From Mesorhizobium sp. (lineage in GTDB: Bacteria; Pseudomonadota; Alphaproteobacteria; Rhizobiales; Rhizobiaceae), in contig SAPZ01000009.1 of NCBI GenBank assembly GCA_004020875.1, forward strand, positions 124,001-188,000: a stretch of 64,000 bases of DNA. The letters run 5' to 3'. Both the position numbers and the translations under genes were made by a program. Shown here one piece after another: positions 19,457 to 28,121 of this stretch (position 1 is the stretch's first letter; every line of letters starts with the position of its first letter). Below the pieces are notes generated by a model, which did no database searches, was not told the DNA's origin, and worked only from the letters and a program-made list of their open reading frames with translations.

Positions 19457-20761
19457 TTATTCCGCCGCCACCATCACCGGCTCGACCCGGTGCGCGTTGC
19501 GCGAAAACTCGTCGATGCGGCGTTCCACCTCGCCGCGGAAATGCCTCATCAAGCCCTGGATCGGCCAGGCCGCCGCGTCACCCAGCGCGCAGATCGTGTG
19601 CCCCTCGACCTGCTTGGTGACGTCGAGCAGCATGTCGATCTCGCGCTTCTGGGCTTCGCCGCGCACCAGCCGCTCCATCACCCGCCACATCCAGCCGGTG
19701 CCTTCGCGGCACGGCGTGCACTGGCCGCAGCTTTCATGCTTATAGAAGTAGGACAGCCTGGCGATCGCCTTCACGACATCCGTCGACTTGTCCATCACGA
19801 TCACGGCCGCCGTGCCGAGGCCGGATTTGAGATCGCGCAGTGCGTCGAAATCCATCGGCGCGTCCATGATCTGCTCGGCCGGCACCAGCGGCACCGAAGC
19901 GCCACCCGGAATGACCGCGAGCAGATTGTCCCAGCCGCCGCGGATACCGCCGCAATGCGTTTCGATCAGTTCCCGGAACGGGATCGACATCGCCTCTTCG
20001 AAGGTGCACGGATTGTTGACGTGGCCTGACACGCAGAACAGCTTGGTGCCGGCATTGTTCGGACGGCCGAAGGACGAGAACCAGGCCGCGCCCCGGCGCA
20101 GGATGGTCGGCGCCACCGCGATCGACTCGACATTGTTGACCGTGGTCGGGCAGCCATAGAGGCCGACATTGGCCGGGAACGGCGGCTTCAGCCGCGGCTG
20201 GCCCTTCTTGCCTTCCAGGCTTTCGAGCAGCGCCGTCTCCTCGCCGCAGATATAGGCGCCGGCGCCGTGATGCATATAGACGTCGAAGTCGTAGCCGGAC
20301 GTGTTGCCCTTGCCGATGAGCTTGGCCGCGTAGGCCTCGTCGATCGCGCGCTGCAGCGCCTCGCGCTCGCGGATGAACTCGCCGCGCACATAGATGTAGG
20401 CCGCGACCGCGCCCATGGCGAAGCCGGCGACCAACGCGCCCTCGACCAGCGTGTGCGGATCGTTGCGCAGGATGTCGCGGTCCTTGCAGGTACCCGGCTC
20501 CGATTCGTCGGCATTGATGACCAGATAGCTCGGACGGCCGTCGCTCTGCTTGGGCATGAACGACCATTTCAGCCCGGTCGGGAAGCCGGCGCCGCCGCGG
20601 CCGCGCAGGCCGGACGCCTTCATCTCGTTGACGATCCAGTCGCGGCCCTTGGCGATCAGGCCGGGCGTATCGTCCCAGATGCCACGCGACTGCGCGCCGG
20701 CCAGCGACTTGTCGAACAGGCCGTAGATGTTGGTGAAGATGCGGTCTTTGTCCTGAAGCAT
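19457..20761 (-). CDS. nuoF: NADH-quinone oxidoreductase subunit F
   Basis: 434 residues. Binds NADH, FMN and cluster N3, and is the electron entry point of complex I. Visible features: [15 protein letters not shown] (nucleotide/FMN-binding glycine-rich loop), [15 protein letters not shown], and the C-terminal cluster ligands [16 protein letters not shown] plus a later Cys in [16 protein letters not shown] at 20761, 10 bases after the nuoE stop. Full-length. Confidence 0.96.
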   Translation of the reverse strand: MLQDKDRIFTNIYGLFDKSLAGAQSRGIWDDTPGLIAKGRDWIVNEMKASGLRGRGGAGFPTGLKWSFMPKQSDGRPSYLVINADESEPGTCKDRDILRNDPHTLVEGALVAGFAMGAVAAYIYVRGEFIREREALQRAIDEAYAAKLIGKGNTSGYDFDVYMHHGAGAYICGEETALLESLEGKKGQPRLKPPFPANVGLYGCPTTVNNVESIAVAPTILRRGAAWFSSFGRPNNAGTKLFCVSGHVNNPCTFEEAMSIPFRELIETHCGGIRGGWDNLLAVIPGGASVPLVPAEQIMDAPMDFDALRDLKSGLGTAAVIVMDKSTDVVKAIARLSYFYKHESCGQCTPCREGTGWMWRVMERLVRGEAQKREIDMLLDVTKQVEGHTICALGDAAAWPIQGLMRHFRGEVERRIDEFSRNAHRVEPVMVAAE

Positions 20762-20771
20762 TTGTCGTTCC

Positions 20772-22085
20772 TCAGACCGGCTTCTTGCCGAAGACGCGGA
20801 TGTATTCGGCGACGCCGCCCTTGGCGAGTGCCTTGGCCTGCTTCACCCAGTCGTCGCGCTCGATACGGCCGCGGAAGTTGAGATAGCCGTCGACCCATTC
20901 GCGCTCGACCTTTTTCCACGCGGCGACCTGGGCGAAGGTGTAGATGCCCAGCGAATGCAGGATACCTTCGATCTTCGGACCGACGCCGGAGATCAGCTTG
21001 AGATCATCGACCGTGGGCGGACGCTCGATGCCGGCGGGCCGGCTCTTGTCGTCGAGCGAAGGTTTTGCCGTCTTGGCGACCGGCTGCTTGGTTTCCGGGG
21101 CCTTGAAGGCGGCGCTCGGCTCGGCCTTGTTCTTGGGCCCGCTGCGCGGCTTGGAAACCGCCTCGACTTCCGGAGAAGCCTGGTTGGCGTTGGCGGCCGA
21201 ATGGCGCGGCGCGCGGACGCTGGCAGCCTTCTCGGTGGCCGGGGCGACCTTGACCGGCGACGGCGTCGCCAAGGCCGGGCTGGTCTCCGGCGCATCGGTC
21301 TTCGGCTTGCTGGATTTTGATGGCGCAACCGGGCCTGAGGCAGCCGGGGCTGCGGCAGGCGCCGCCTGCGAGACCACGGCGGCGGGAGCAGCAGCCGGCG
21401 CCGCGGCGGCGGCATCCTTGGCAGCCTTCGCGGCAGCCTTTGCCTCCTTGTCGCGTGTCGACTTCAGGATCGCCTTTTCACTGGTCAGCGTCGTCAGCCC
21501 GGTTGCCGGCTCGGAGCCGTGGCGGCCATTCTGCGGTCCCGGCTTGACCTCGGCGCCCTTGCCGGCGTCGAAGAGATCGATGATCTCGGCCAGCCGCTCA
21601 GGCGTCAGATCCTCGAAAGTGTCCTTGAAGATCATGACCATCGGCGCGTTGACGCAGGCGCCGAGGCATTCGACCTCCTCCCACGACAGCGTGCCCTTGT
21701 CGTTGGTGTGGAACTGGTCGTGATGGATCTTCGAGCGGCACACATCCATCAGCGCTTCCGAACCGCGCAGCATGCAGGGTGTGGTGCCGCAGACCTGGAT
21801 ATGCGCGCGCGTGCCGACAGGATTGAGCTGATACTGGGTGTAGAAGGTCGCGACCTCGAGGCCGCGGATGCGCGGCATGCCGAGCATGTCGGAGATGGTC
21901 TCAATCGCCGCCTTGGTGACCCAGCCCTCCTGCTCCTGCGCGATCATCAGCAGCGGAATGATGGCCGACTGTTCGCGCCCCTTCGGATATTTGGCGATCC
22001 ACTTCTCAGCCGCCGCCGCGTTCTCCTTGTTAAAGGCGAACGAGGCTGGCTGGACGCTGGCATCTGCAAGACGGCGGACTGACAT
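20772..22085 (-). CDS. nuoE: NADH-quinone oxidoreductase subunit E with long linker and helix-hairpin-helix extension
   Basis: 437 residues, more than twice the E. coli subunit (166). About residues 1-200 form the thioredoxin-like domain holding the 2Fe-2S cluster N1a: C in QVCGTTPCM, then [10 protein letters not shown]. About residues 220-355 are a low-complexity Ala/Pro/Lys/Ser linker. From [16 protein letters not shown] near 365 to the end is a helix-hairpin-helix-like domain matching the C-terminus of the gene at 18709-19389. ATG immediately follows the nuoD stop (TAAATG). Long NuoE proteins are known in rhizobia; the role of the extension is not established. Confidence 0.95.
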   Translation of the reverse strand: MSVRRLADASVQPASFAFNKENAAAAEKWIAKYPKGREQSAIIPLLMIAQEQEGWVTKAAIETISDMLGMPRIRGLEVATFYTQYQLNPVGTRAHIQVCGTTPCMLRGSEALMDVCRSKIHHDQFHTNDKGTLSWEEVECLGACVNAPMVMIFKDTFEDLTPERLAEIIDLFDAGKGAEVKPGPQNGRHGSEPATGLTTLTSEKAILKSTRDKEAKAAAKAAKDAAAAAPAAAPAAVVSQAAPAAAPAASGPVAPSKSSKPKTDAPETSPALATPSPVKVAPATEKAASVRAPRHSAANANQASPEVEAVSKPRSGPKNKAEPSAAFKAPETKQPVAKTAKPSLDDKSRPAGIERPPTVDDLKLISGVGPKIEGILHSLGIYTFAQVAAWKKVEREWVDGYLNFRGRIERDDWVKQAKALAKGGVAEYIRVFGKKPV

Positions 22086-23276
22086 TTAGCGATCGACCTC
22101 ACCAAACACGATGTCGAGGGAGCCAAGCACGGCGGTGACGTCGGCCAGCATGTGGCCGCGGCACAGGAAGTCCATGGCTTGCAGATGCGCGAAACCGGGC
22201 GCGCGCAGCTTGCAGCGATAAGGCTTGTTGGTGCCGTCGGAGACCAGATAGACGCCGAACTCGCCCTTCGGCGCCTCGACGGCCGCATAGACCTCGCCGG
22301 CCGGCACGCGGTAGCCCTCGGTATAAAGCTTGAAGTGGTGGATCAGCGCTTCCATCGAGCGCTTCATCGCCGCGCGCTTCGGCGGGACGACCTTGCCGTC
22401 GAGGTTCGACACCGGGCCGGCACTTTCCTTGCCGAGCAGCAGATCGACGCACTGGCGCATGATCTTCGCCGACTGGCGCATCTCTTCCATGCGCACGAGA
22501 TAGCGGTCGTAGCAGTCGCCGTTCTTGCCGATCGGGATGTCGAAATCCATCTCCGAATAGCATTCATAAGGCTGTGATTTGCGCAGGTCCCAGGCCGCGC
22601 CCGAGCCGCGCACCATCACGCCCGAAAAGCCCCACGCCCAGGCGTCCGCCAGAGACACCGTGCCGATATCGACATTGCGCTGCTTGAAGATGCGGTTGGG
22701 CGTGAGCAGCGCGTCGAGATCGTCGATCGACTTCAGGAATGGGTCGATCCACTTGCCGATATCCTCGACCAGTTTCCGCGGCAGGTCCTGATGCACGCCG
22801 CCCGGCCGGAAATAGGCCGCATGCATGCGCGAGCCGCTGGCGCGCTCGTAGAACACCATCAGCTTTTCGCGCTCGACGAAACCCCATAGCGGCGGCGTCA
22901 GCGCGCCGACGTCCATCGCCTGTGTCGTCACATTCAGGATGTGCGACATGATGCGGCCCATCTCGGAATAGAGCACGCGGATCAACTGACCGCGCTTCGG
23001 CACCTCGATGCCGAGCAGGCGCTCGGCCGCGAGAGCGAAGGCATGCTCCTGGTTCATCGGCGCGCAATAGTCGAGCCGGTCGAGATAGGGCACGGCTTGT
23101 AGATAGGTCTTGGCCTCGATCAGCTTCTCCGTGCCGCGATGCAGCAGGCCTATATGCGGGTCGACGCGGTCGACCACTTCGCCGTCCAGCTCCAGCACCA
23201 GGCGCAAAACGCCATGCGCCGCAGGGTGCTGCGGACCGAAGTTGATGTTGAAGTTGCGGACGGAGGTTTCAGCCAT
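22086..23276 (-). CDS. nuoD: NADH-quinone oxidoreductase subunit D
   Basis: 396 residues of the 49-kDa subunit family, related to the large subunit of NiFe hydrogenases but without metal. Starts [26 protein letters not shown]; the HPAAHG loop and later [11 protein letters not shown] line the quinone site with NuoB. Ends in DIVFGEVDR. Separate nuoC and nuoD genes, not fused as in E. coli. Nine bases separate it from nuoC. Confidence 0.96.
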   Translation of the reverse strand: MAETSVRNFNINFGPQHPAAHGVLRLVLELDGEVVDRVDPHIGLLHRGTEKLIEAKTYLQAVPYLDRLDYCAPMNQEHAFALAAERLLGIEVPKRGQLIRVLYSEMGRIMSHILNVTTQAMDVGALTPPLWGFVEREKLMVFYERASGSRMHAAYFRPGGVHQDLPRKLVEDIGKWIDPFLKSIDDLDALLTPNRIFKQRNVDIGTVSLADAWAWGFSGVMVRGSGAAWDLRKSQPYECYSEMDFDIPIGKNGDCYDRYLVRMEEMRQSAKIMRQCVDLLLGKESAGPVSNLDGKVVPPKRAAMKRSMEALIHHFKLYTEGYRVPAGEVYAAVEAPKGEFGVYLVSDGTNKPYRCKLRAPGFAHLQAMDFLCRGHMLADVTAVLGSLDIVFGEVDR

Positions 23277-23285
23277 TGTGGCGCC

Positions 23286-23891
23286 TCAATTCGTCTTGGC
23301 TTTTTCATCCCCCGGCAGGACGTAGTCCGTCCCTTCCCAAGGAGAAAGAAAATCGAAATTGCGGAATTCCTGCTTGAGCTCGACCGGCTCGTATATGACC
23401 CGCTTCGCCTCGTCGTCGTAGCGCACCTCGACAAAGCCGGTCAGCGGGAAATCCTTGCGCAGTGGATGCCCCTCGAAGCCGTAATCGGTGAGGATGCGGC
23501 GCAGATCCGGATGGCCGCTGAACAGCACGCCGTAAAGATCGTATGTTTCGCGCTCGTACCAGTCGGCGCCGGGATAGACGGCGGTCAGCGACGGCACCAG
23601 CGTCTCCTCTTCGGCCTGGGCCTTGAGGCGGATGCGCACATTCTGCTTTGGCGACAGAAGATGGTAGACGACATCGAAGCGCCTGGCCCGCGAGGGGTAG
23701 TCGGCGCCACAAATGTCGATGATCGAGATGAACTGACAGCGCGGATCGTCGCGCAGGAAGGTGGCCACCTCGATCAGATTGCCCGGTTCGACGGAAACCG
23801 TCAGCTCGCCATGGGCGAGCACGGCTTCGCCGATGCGACCGGCCAGTTTCTCGCCGAGATAGGTGGAGAGTTCGTTCAACGCCAGGGTCAT
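23286..23891 (-). CDS. nuoC: NADH-quinone oxidoreductase subunit C
   Basis: 201 residues (30-kDa subunit family). Start [15 protein letters not shown] at 23891, four bases after the nuoB stop; the longer frame upstream is nuoB shadow. Family signature [40 protein letters not shown]. Structural subunit of the peripheral arm that contacts NuoD. The C-terminal tail is short and charged (DEKAKTN). Confidence 0.95.
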   Translation of the reverse strand: MTLALNELSTYLGEKLAGRIGEAVLAHGELTVSVEPGNLIEVATFLRDDPRCQFISIIDICGADYPSRARRFDVVYHLLSPKQNVRIRLKAQAEEETLVPSLTAVYPGADWYERETYDLYGVLFSGHPDLRRILTDYGFEGHPLRKDFPLTGFVEVRYDDEAKRVIYEPVELKQEFRNFDFLSPWEGTDYVLPGDEKAKTN

Positions 23892-23895
23892 CGGC

Positions 23896-24477
23896 TCACC
23901 GTTCGATCGTGCCGGTGCGGCGGATCTTCTTCTGCAGGAGCAGAATGCCGTAGAGCAGCGCTTCGGCGCTCGGCGGGCAGCCAGGCACATAGATGTCGAC
24001 CGGCACGACGCGGTCGCAGCCGCGCACCACCGAATAGGAATAGTGGTAGTAGCCGCCGCCATTGGCGCAGGAGCCCATCGAGATGACGTAGCGCGGTTCC
24101 GGCATCTGGTCGTAAACCTTACGCAGCGCCGGCGCCATCTTGTTGGTCAGCGTGCCGGCGACGATCATGATGTCGGACTGGCGCGGAGAAGCGCGCGGCG
24201 CGACGCCGAAACGCTCCGAATCGTAACGTGGCATCGAGGTGTGGATCATCTCGACCGCGCAGCAGGCGAGGCCGAAGGTCATGAACATCAGCGAGCCGCT
24301 TCGCGCCCAGGTGATCAGCGCCTCGGTCGAGGTGACGAGGAAGCCCTTGTCGGCCAGTTCATCATTGATCTGCAGGAAGAAGGGGTCGTCTTCCCCAACC
24401 GGCCTGCCGGTGTTGGGGTCGATGATGCCCTTGGGCTTCGGCGCGACGAGGGTGCGTGAACTGTCGTTCAATCCCAT
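23896..24477 (-). CDS. nuoB: NADH-quinone oxidoreductase subunit B
   Basis: 193 residues from ATG at 24477 ([11 protein letters not shown]), which overlaps the last 10 bases of nuoA and sits behind AAAAGGAGCG; an upstream in-frame start is inside nuoA. Binds the last cluster N2: adjacent cysteines in LACCAVEM, then [35 protein letters not shown]. Passes electrons to quinone at the NuoD interface. Confidence 0.96.
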   Translation of the reverse strand: MGLNDSSRTLVAPKPKGIIDPNTGRPVGEDDPFFLQINDELADKGFLVTSTEALITWARSGSLMFMTFGLACCAVEMIHTSMPRYDSERFGVAPRASPRQSDIMIVAGTLTNKMAPALRKVYDQMPEPRYVISMGSCANGGGYYHYSYSVVRGCDRVVPVDIYVPGCPPSAEALLYGILLLQKKIRRTGTIER

Positions 24478-24833
24478 TCCAGCGCTCCTTTTTTCCATTC
24501 ATAGGCAAAGCCGATGGTCAGCACCGCCAGAAACACCATCATCGACCAGAAGCCGAGCATGCCGAGCTTCGAGAAGGACACCGCCCACGGGAATAGGAAG
24601 GCGACCTCGAGATCGAAGATGATGAACAGGATCGACACCAGGTAGAAGCGGATGTCGAACTTCATGCGAGCGTCATCGAACGAGTTGAACCCGCATTCAT
24701 AGGCGGAAAGCTTTTCCGGATCGGGATTGCGGTAGGCCACCAGGAAGGGGGCGATGATGAGCGCCAGACCCACGACCATCGCCACGGCGATGAACAGGAC
24801 GATGGGCAGATATGAACTCAGGAGTGCGCTCAT
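24468..24833 (-). CDS. nuoA: NADH-quinone oxidoreductase subunit A
   Basis: 121 residues, three membrane segments, starting [13 protein letters not shown]. Contains the family motif [43 protein letters not shown]. First gene of the nuo operon. An ATG further upstream would add 34 residues with no family similarity and is not used. Its ribosome binding site is GAAGGAAA, some 10 bases upstream. Confidence 0.95.
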   Translation of the reverse strand: MSALLSSYLPIVLFIAVAMVVGLALIIAPFLVAYRNPDPEKLSAYECGFNSFDDARMKFDIRFYLVSILFIIFDLEVAFLFPWAVSFSKLGMLGFWSMMVFLAVLTIGFAYEWKKGALEWD

Positions 24834-25166
24834 GCGGCGGCTTTCCTTCGGCGGGCAGTTCACTTTGATTACAGCAACGAACTCTAATGCGGAAGCGTGA
24901 CAGTTTAACCGCTGAACCGTTTTAAGGGGGCCCATGCTGCAACGCGGCGAGGGTTAGCGCAGCGGTTTCGGTGACGCAAGTCAAACCTTGTTCAAATCGC
25001 GACCCTGGACGCCTTATCGGAAGAAACTGGTCCGATCCGCTCCTGTTTGATTTCCTTCATTTTCTACTCCACTTTTCTCTCCTGACATACCTCCCGCCAT
25101 TTGCCTGTTAGCATGGTCGGAATCACCGGCTAAAAATCCAACGGACAATCGGGGCAAGACACCTTG
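24834..25166. other. Divergent intergenic region upstream of nuoA and the ycaQ-like gene
   Basis: 333 bases without a gene. It must hold the leftward nuo operon promoter and probably the rightward promoter of the next gene. On the minus strand a TTGACT lies near 24978-24983 but has no well-spaced -10, so I do not call the nuo promoter. An AT-richer stretch at 25050-25090 precedes the rightward gene. No repeats or RNA genes seen. Confidence 0.6.
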
Positions 25167-26366
25167 ATGAAGGAGAAACTCACGCTCGCCATGGCCAGGC
25201 GCATTGCGCTCGGCGCGCAAGGGTTCAACGACCCCAGACCCAACGGTGTTCCGGATCGCCGCCACCTTGCGCGCGTGCTTTCGCGAACCGGCCTGTTGCA
25301 GATCGATTCCGTGAGCGCCGTGGTGCGCGCGCATTATATGCCGCTCTATTCGCGCCTCGGCCCCTACCCGCTGTCATTGCTCGACAACGCCGCGGTCACC
25401 CGCAAGCGTGCTGTGTTTGAATATTGGGCGCATGAGGCGTCATTCCTGCCCGTCGAGACCTACCCTCTGCTGCGCTGGCGCATGCAGCGCGCCGAGCAGG
25501 GCGACGAGATGTATCTCGGCCTGGCCAAATGGGGCCGTGAGCGCAGGGAAATGATCGACGATATCTATAGAAAGGTCGCCGATCGCGGGCCGATCGCCGC
25601 CTCCGATATCGAGGGCCACAAGGGCAATGGCGGCTGGTGGGGCTGGAGCGAGGCCAAGCATGCCTTCGAATGGCTGTTCTGGGCCGGACGCATCACCACG
25701 GCCTACCGACGCGGCTTCGAGCGCTATTACGACCTGCCCGAGCGCGTTTTGCCGCAGGCGGTGCTCGACCTGCCCGTGCCCTCGGTTGAGGACGCGCATC
25801 GCGAATTGCTGCGCATCTCGGCCCGCGCCCATGGCATCGCCACCTATGGCGACCTTCGCGACTATTTTCGTCTGGCGCCCGGCGATACCAAGGACCGCAT
25901 CGAGGAGTTGGTCGAAGCCGGCGAATTGCTGCCGGTCAAGGTCGAAGGCTGGGACAAGCCCGCCTATCTCCACAAGGACGCGCGTATCCCACGCCGCATA
26001 GAAGCCCGCGCGCTGCTGGCGCCCTTCGATCCGGTCGTCTTCGAGCGCACCCGGACGGAAAAGTTGTTCGGTTTCCGCTACCGTATCGAGATCTACACGC
26101 CCGCCGAAAAGCGCCAGTATGGCTACTATGTGCTGCCCTTCCTGCTCGGTGACCGCATCGTTGCCCGCGTCGACCTGAGGGCCGATCGCCCGGCCAGTGT
26201 GCTGCGCGTCCATGCCGCCTATGCAGAGGCCGGCGCCCCAGCCGAAACGGCCGCTCAACTCTTCGACGAACTGAAGCAGATGCAGGCGTGGCTTGGCCTG
26301 GAAGCGATCGAGGTGGCGCTAGCGGGCGACCTCGGTCCGGCGCTGGCCGACATCAAGGTGTCGTAG
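25167..26366 (+). CDS. YcaQ/AlkZ-family winged-helix DNA glycosylase
   Basis: About 399 residues of the HTH_42 (DUF1006) family of DNA glycosylases that remove bulky or crosslinked bases. Near the N-terminus, GLLQIDSVSAV contains QID, matching the catalytic Q-hydrophobic-D motif of the E. coli YcaQ interstrand-crosslink glycosylase rather than the QxQ of AlkZ. Also visible are HYMPLYSRLGPY and FEYWAHEASFLP with the His-rich core. ATG at 25167; a TTG just before it is also in frame. It stands alone, divergent from nuo and upstream of the B12 riboswitch; no cluster resistance genes are nearby. Confidence 0.85.
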   Translation: MKEKLTLAMARRIALGAQGFNDPRPNGVPDRRHLARVLSRTGLLQIDSVSAVVRAHYMPLYSRLGPYPLSLLDNAAVTRKRAVFEYWAHEASFLPVETYPLLRWRMQRAEQGDEMYLGLAKWGRERREMIDDIYRKVADRGPIAASDIEGHKGNGGWWGWSEAKHAFEWLFWAGRITTAYRRGFERYYDLPERVLPQAVLDLPVPSVEDAHRELLRISARAHGIATYGDLRDYFRLAPGDTKDRIEELVEAGELLPVKVEGWDKPAYLHKDARIPRRIEARALLAPFDPVVFERTRTEKLFGFRYRIEIYTPAEKRQYGYYVLPFLLGDRIVARVDLRADRPASVLRVHAAYAEAGAPAETAAQLFDELKQMQAWLGLEAIEVALAGDLGPALADIKVS

Positions 26367-26373
26367 CCGCGCG

Positions 26374-26402
26374 TTGACAGGCGCCTAGCCGAGAGCCTAA
26401 AT
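26374..26402 (+). promoter_or_regulatory. Promoter of the cobalamin operon
   Basis: TTGACA at 26374-26379, a 17-base spacer and CTAAAT at 26397-26402. The transcript would start near 26408, exactly where the riboswitch fold begins, only 7 bases after the preceding gene. Confidence 0.7.
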
Positions 26403-26408
26403 CCTGAC

Positions 26409-26627
26409 CCGGACGGTCTTCTCCCGGCAAAGGGAGGAGCCAAGAGGGAATGCGGTGCGGGCCAAAACCCAAATCCGCGGCTGTCCCCGCAACTGTAAGC
26501 GACGAGCCTCGGCCGAAAACCACTGGGATGTTCCCGGGAAGGCGGCACCTGAGGCGAAGACCCGCGAGCCAGGAGACCTGCCGTCTGAGACTTTAAGTAT
26601 CCGAATGCCCGGCGGGTTTTCCGGGCA
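26409..26627 (+). promoter_or_regulatory. Cobalamin (adenosylcobalamin) riboswitch
   Basis: The leader carries the conserved blocks of the cobalamin aptamer in order: AGAGGGAATGCGGTGCGG, CCAAAACCC, AATCCGCGGCTGTCCCCGC followed by AACTGTAAGCG, CCACTGGG, GGGAAGGCG, and the B12 box AGCCAGGAGACCTGCC at 26567-26582. The aptamer spans about 26409-26585. After it, TGCCCGG (26606-26612) pairs with CCGGGCA (26621-26627), directly abutting the AAGGAG ribosome binding site of the first gene. No T tract follows, so control is probably at translation. Excess cobalamin should lower expression of the downstream cob genes. Confidence 0.95.
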
Positions 26628-26639
26628 AGGAGCCAGGTT

Positions 26640-27065
26640 TTGGATCACAACGGCAGTTTCCCGGCAAACATCGCGGACATTTCGTCCGAGCCGGACACTT
26701 TGGCTGGCGTCACCGTCATCGTCTGCTCGTCCTGCCGCGACGAAACCGGCTCGGACGCCCATCCGCGCGCTGGCGTCTTGCTGGCCGAGGACACGCGCCG
26801 CGCCGCATCGGGCGAGAAGATCCGCATCCGTACCGTCGAATGCCTCGGCAATTGCAAGCGCCGCCTGAGCGCGGCACTTCTGCGCGACGGCTGCTGGAGC
26901 TACGTCTTCGGGGACCTCGACACGACCAGCGGCGCCGATCTCGTCGCCGGCGCAAAGCTCTTCGCCACCTCGACCGACGGCCTGATCCCCTGGCGCGGCC
27001 GGCCCGATTCCCTCAAGCGCGGCCTGGTTGCCCGCATCCCTCCCCTCGATATGCTGAAGGACTGA
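26640..27065 (+). CDS. DUF1636 family metal-binding (ferredoxin-like) protein of the cobalamin cluster
   Basis: 141 residues. The start is TTG at 26640, with AAGGAG seven bases upstream; no suitable ATG exists. Two cysteine pairs, CSSCRDE near residue 29 and ECLGNCKRR near 70, resemble thioredoxin-fold 2Fe-2S ferredoxins, the family assigned as DUF1636. It is first behind the B12 riboswitch and two bases before cobW. A role in cobalt handling or electron supply is inferred only from this position. Confidence 0.85.
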   Translation: MDHNGSFPANIADISSEPDTLAGVTVIVCSSCRDETGSDAHPRAGVLLAEDTRRAASGEKIRIRTVECLGNCKRRLSAALLRDGCWSYVFGDLDTTSGADLVAGAKLFATSTDGLIPWRGRPDSLKRGLVARIPPLDMLKD

Positions 27066-27067
27066 CC

Positions 27068-28105
27068 ATGAACGCTTCCGTTTCCCGCGTGCCCTGCACC
27101 GTCGTCACCGGCTTCCTCGGCGCCGGCAAGACGACGCTGATCCGCAACCTCATTGAAAACGCCAAGGGCAAGCGGCTGGCGATCATCGTCAATGAGTTCG
27201 GCGATGTCGGCATCGACGGCGAGATCCTGAAGGGTTGTGGCGTCGATACCTGTCCGGAGGAAAACATCGTCGAGCTCGCCAATGGCTGCATCTGCTGCAC
27301 CGTGGCCGATGACTTCGTGCCGGCGCTTGACCAGATTTTATCACGCACCCCGAAGGTCGACCACATCCTGATCGAGACCTCCGGCCTCGCTTTGCCGAAG
27401 CCGCTGGTGCAGGCCTTCCAGTGGCCGACGGTGAAGAGCCGCGTCACCGTCGACGGCGTCGTCGCCGTGGTCGACGGTCCGGCGCTGGCCGACGGCCGTG
27501 TCGCCTCCGACATGGACGCGCTGCAGGCGCAGCGCGCGGCTGACGATTCTCTCGACCATGACGATCCGGTCGAGGAGGTGTTCGAGGACCAGATCGCCTG
27601 CGCCGACCTGATCATCCTGTCGAAAAGCGATCTGATGGACGCCGCCGGCTCGCAGCGCGCCTACGCCGTTATCGGCGAGCACGTGGCGCGCGCCGTCAAG
27701 GTCGTACCGACCACTCACGGTAAAGTCGACCCGTCGGTGCTGCTCGGCCTCGGCCTCGCCGTCGAGGACGACATCGAGAACCGTAAGACCCATCACGACG
27801 ACGAGCTCGACCACGAGCATGACGATTTCGATTCCTTCGTCATCGACATCCCGTCGATCGCCAATCCGGACGAATTGGCAAAGCGCGTCGCCCTTGCCGC
27901 CGAACAGGAAAACGTGTTGCGCGTCAAAGGCTTCGTTGAGGTCGGCGGCAAGCCGATGCGCCTCCTGCTGCAGGCCGTCGGCCCCCGCGTCAACCACTAT
28001 TACGACCGCGCCTGGACAGCCGAGGACGACCGCCGCTCGCGGCTCGTCGTCATCGGTCTCAAGGGGCTGAACCGCCCGGCGATTGAGCGTATCCTCGCCG
28101 GTTGA
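27068..28105 (+). CDS. cobW: Cobalamin biosynthesis GTPase/metallochaperone CobW
   Basis: 345 residues. G3E-family P-loop GTPase proposed to deliver cobalt to the CobNST chelatase. Walker A GFLGAGKTT at residues 15-23, the metal-binding GCICC motif at 73-77, and guanine-recognition SKSD near 181-184. A histidine/aspartate-rich stretch (THHDDELDHEHDD) near 240 is probably a metal-binding region. A C-terminal CobW_C domain follows. ATG at 27068 follows the DUF1636 stop; a longer in-frame extension inside that gene is rejected. Confidence 0.95.
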   Translation: MNASVSRVPCTVVTGFLGAGKTTLIRNLIENAKGKRLAIIVNEFGDVGIDGEILKGCGVDTCPEENIVELANGCICCTVADDFVPALDQILSRTPKVDHILIETSGLALPKPLVQAFQWPTVKSRVTVDGVVAVVDGPALADGRVASDMDALQAQRAADDSLDHDDPVEEVFEDQIACADLIILSKSDLMDAAGSQRAYAVIGEHVARAVKVVPTTHGKVDPSVLLGLGLAVEDDIENRKTHHDDELDHEHDDFDSFVIDIPSIANPDELAKRVALAAEQENVLRVKGFVEVGGKPMRLLLQAVGPRVNHYYDRAWTAEDDRRSRLVVIGLKGLNRPAIERILAG

Positions 28106-28121
28106 GGCAGATCGGACAGCG

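Noticed and set aside
24960..25010. nuo operon promoter at a TTGACT sequence
   Set aside because: No -10 box at an acceptable distance; not called.
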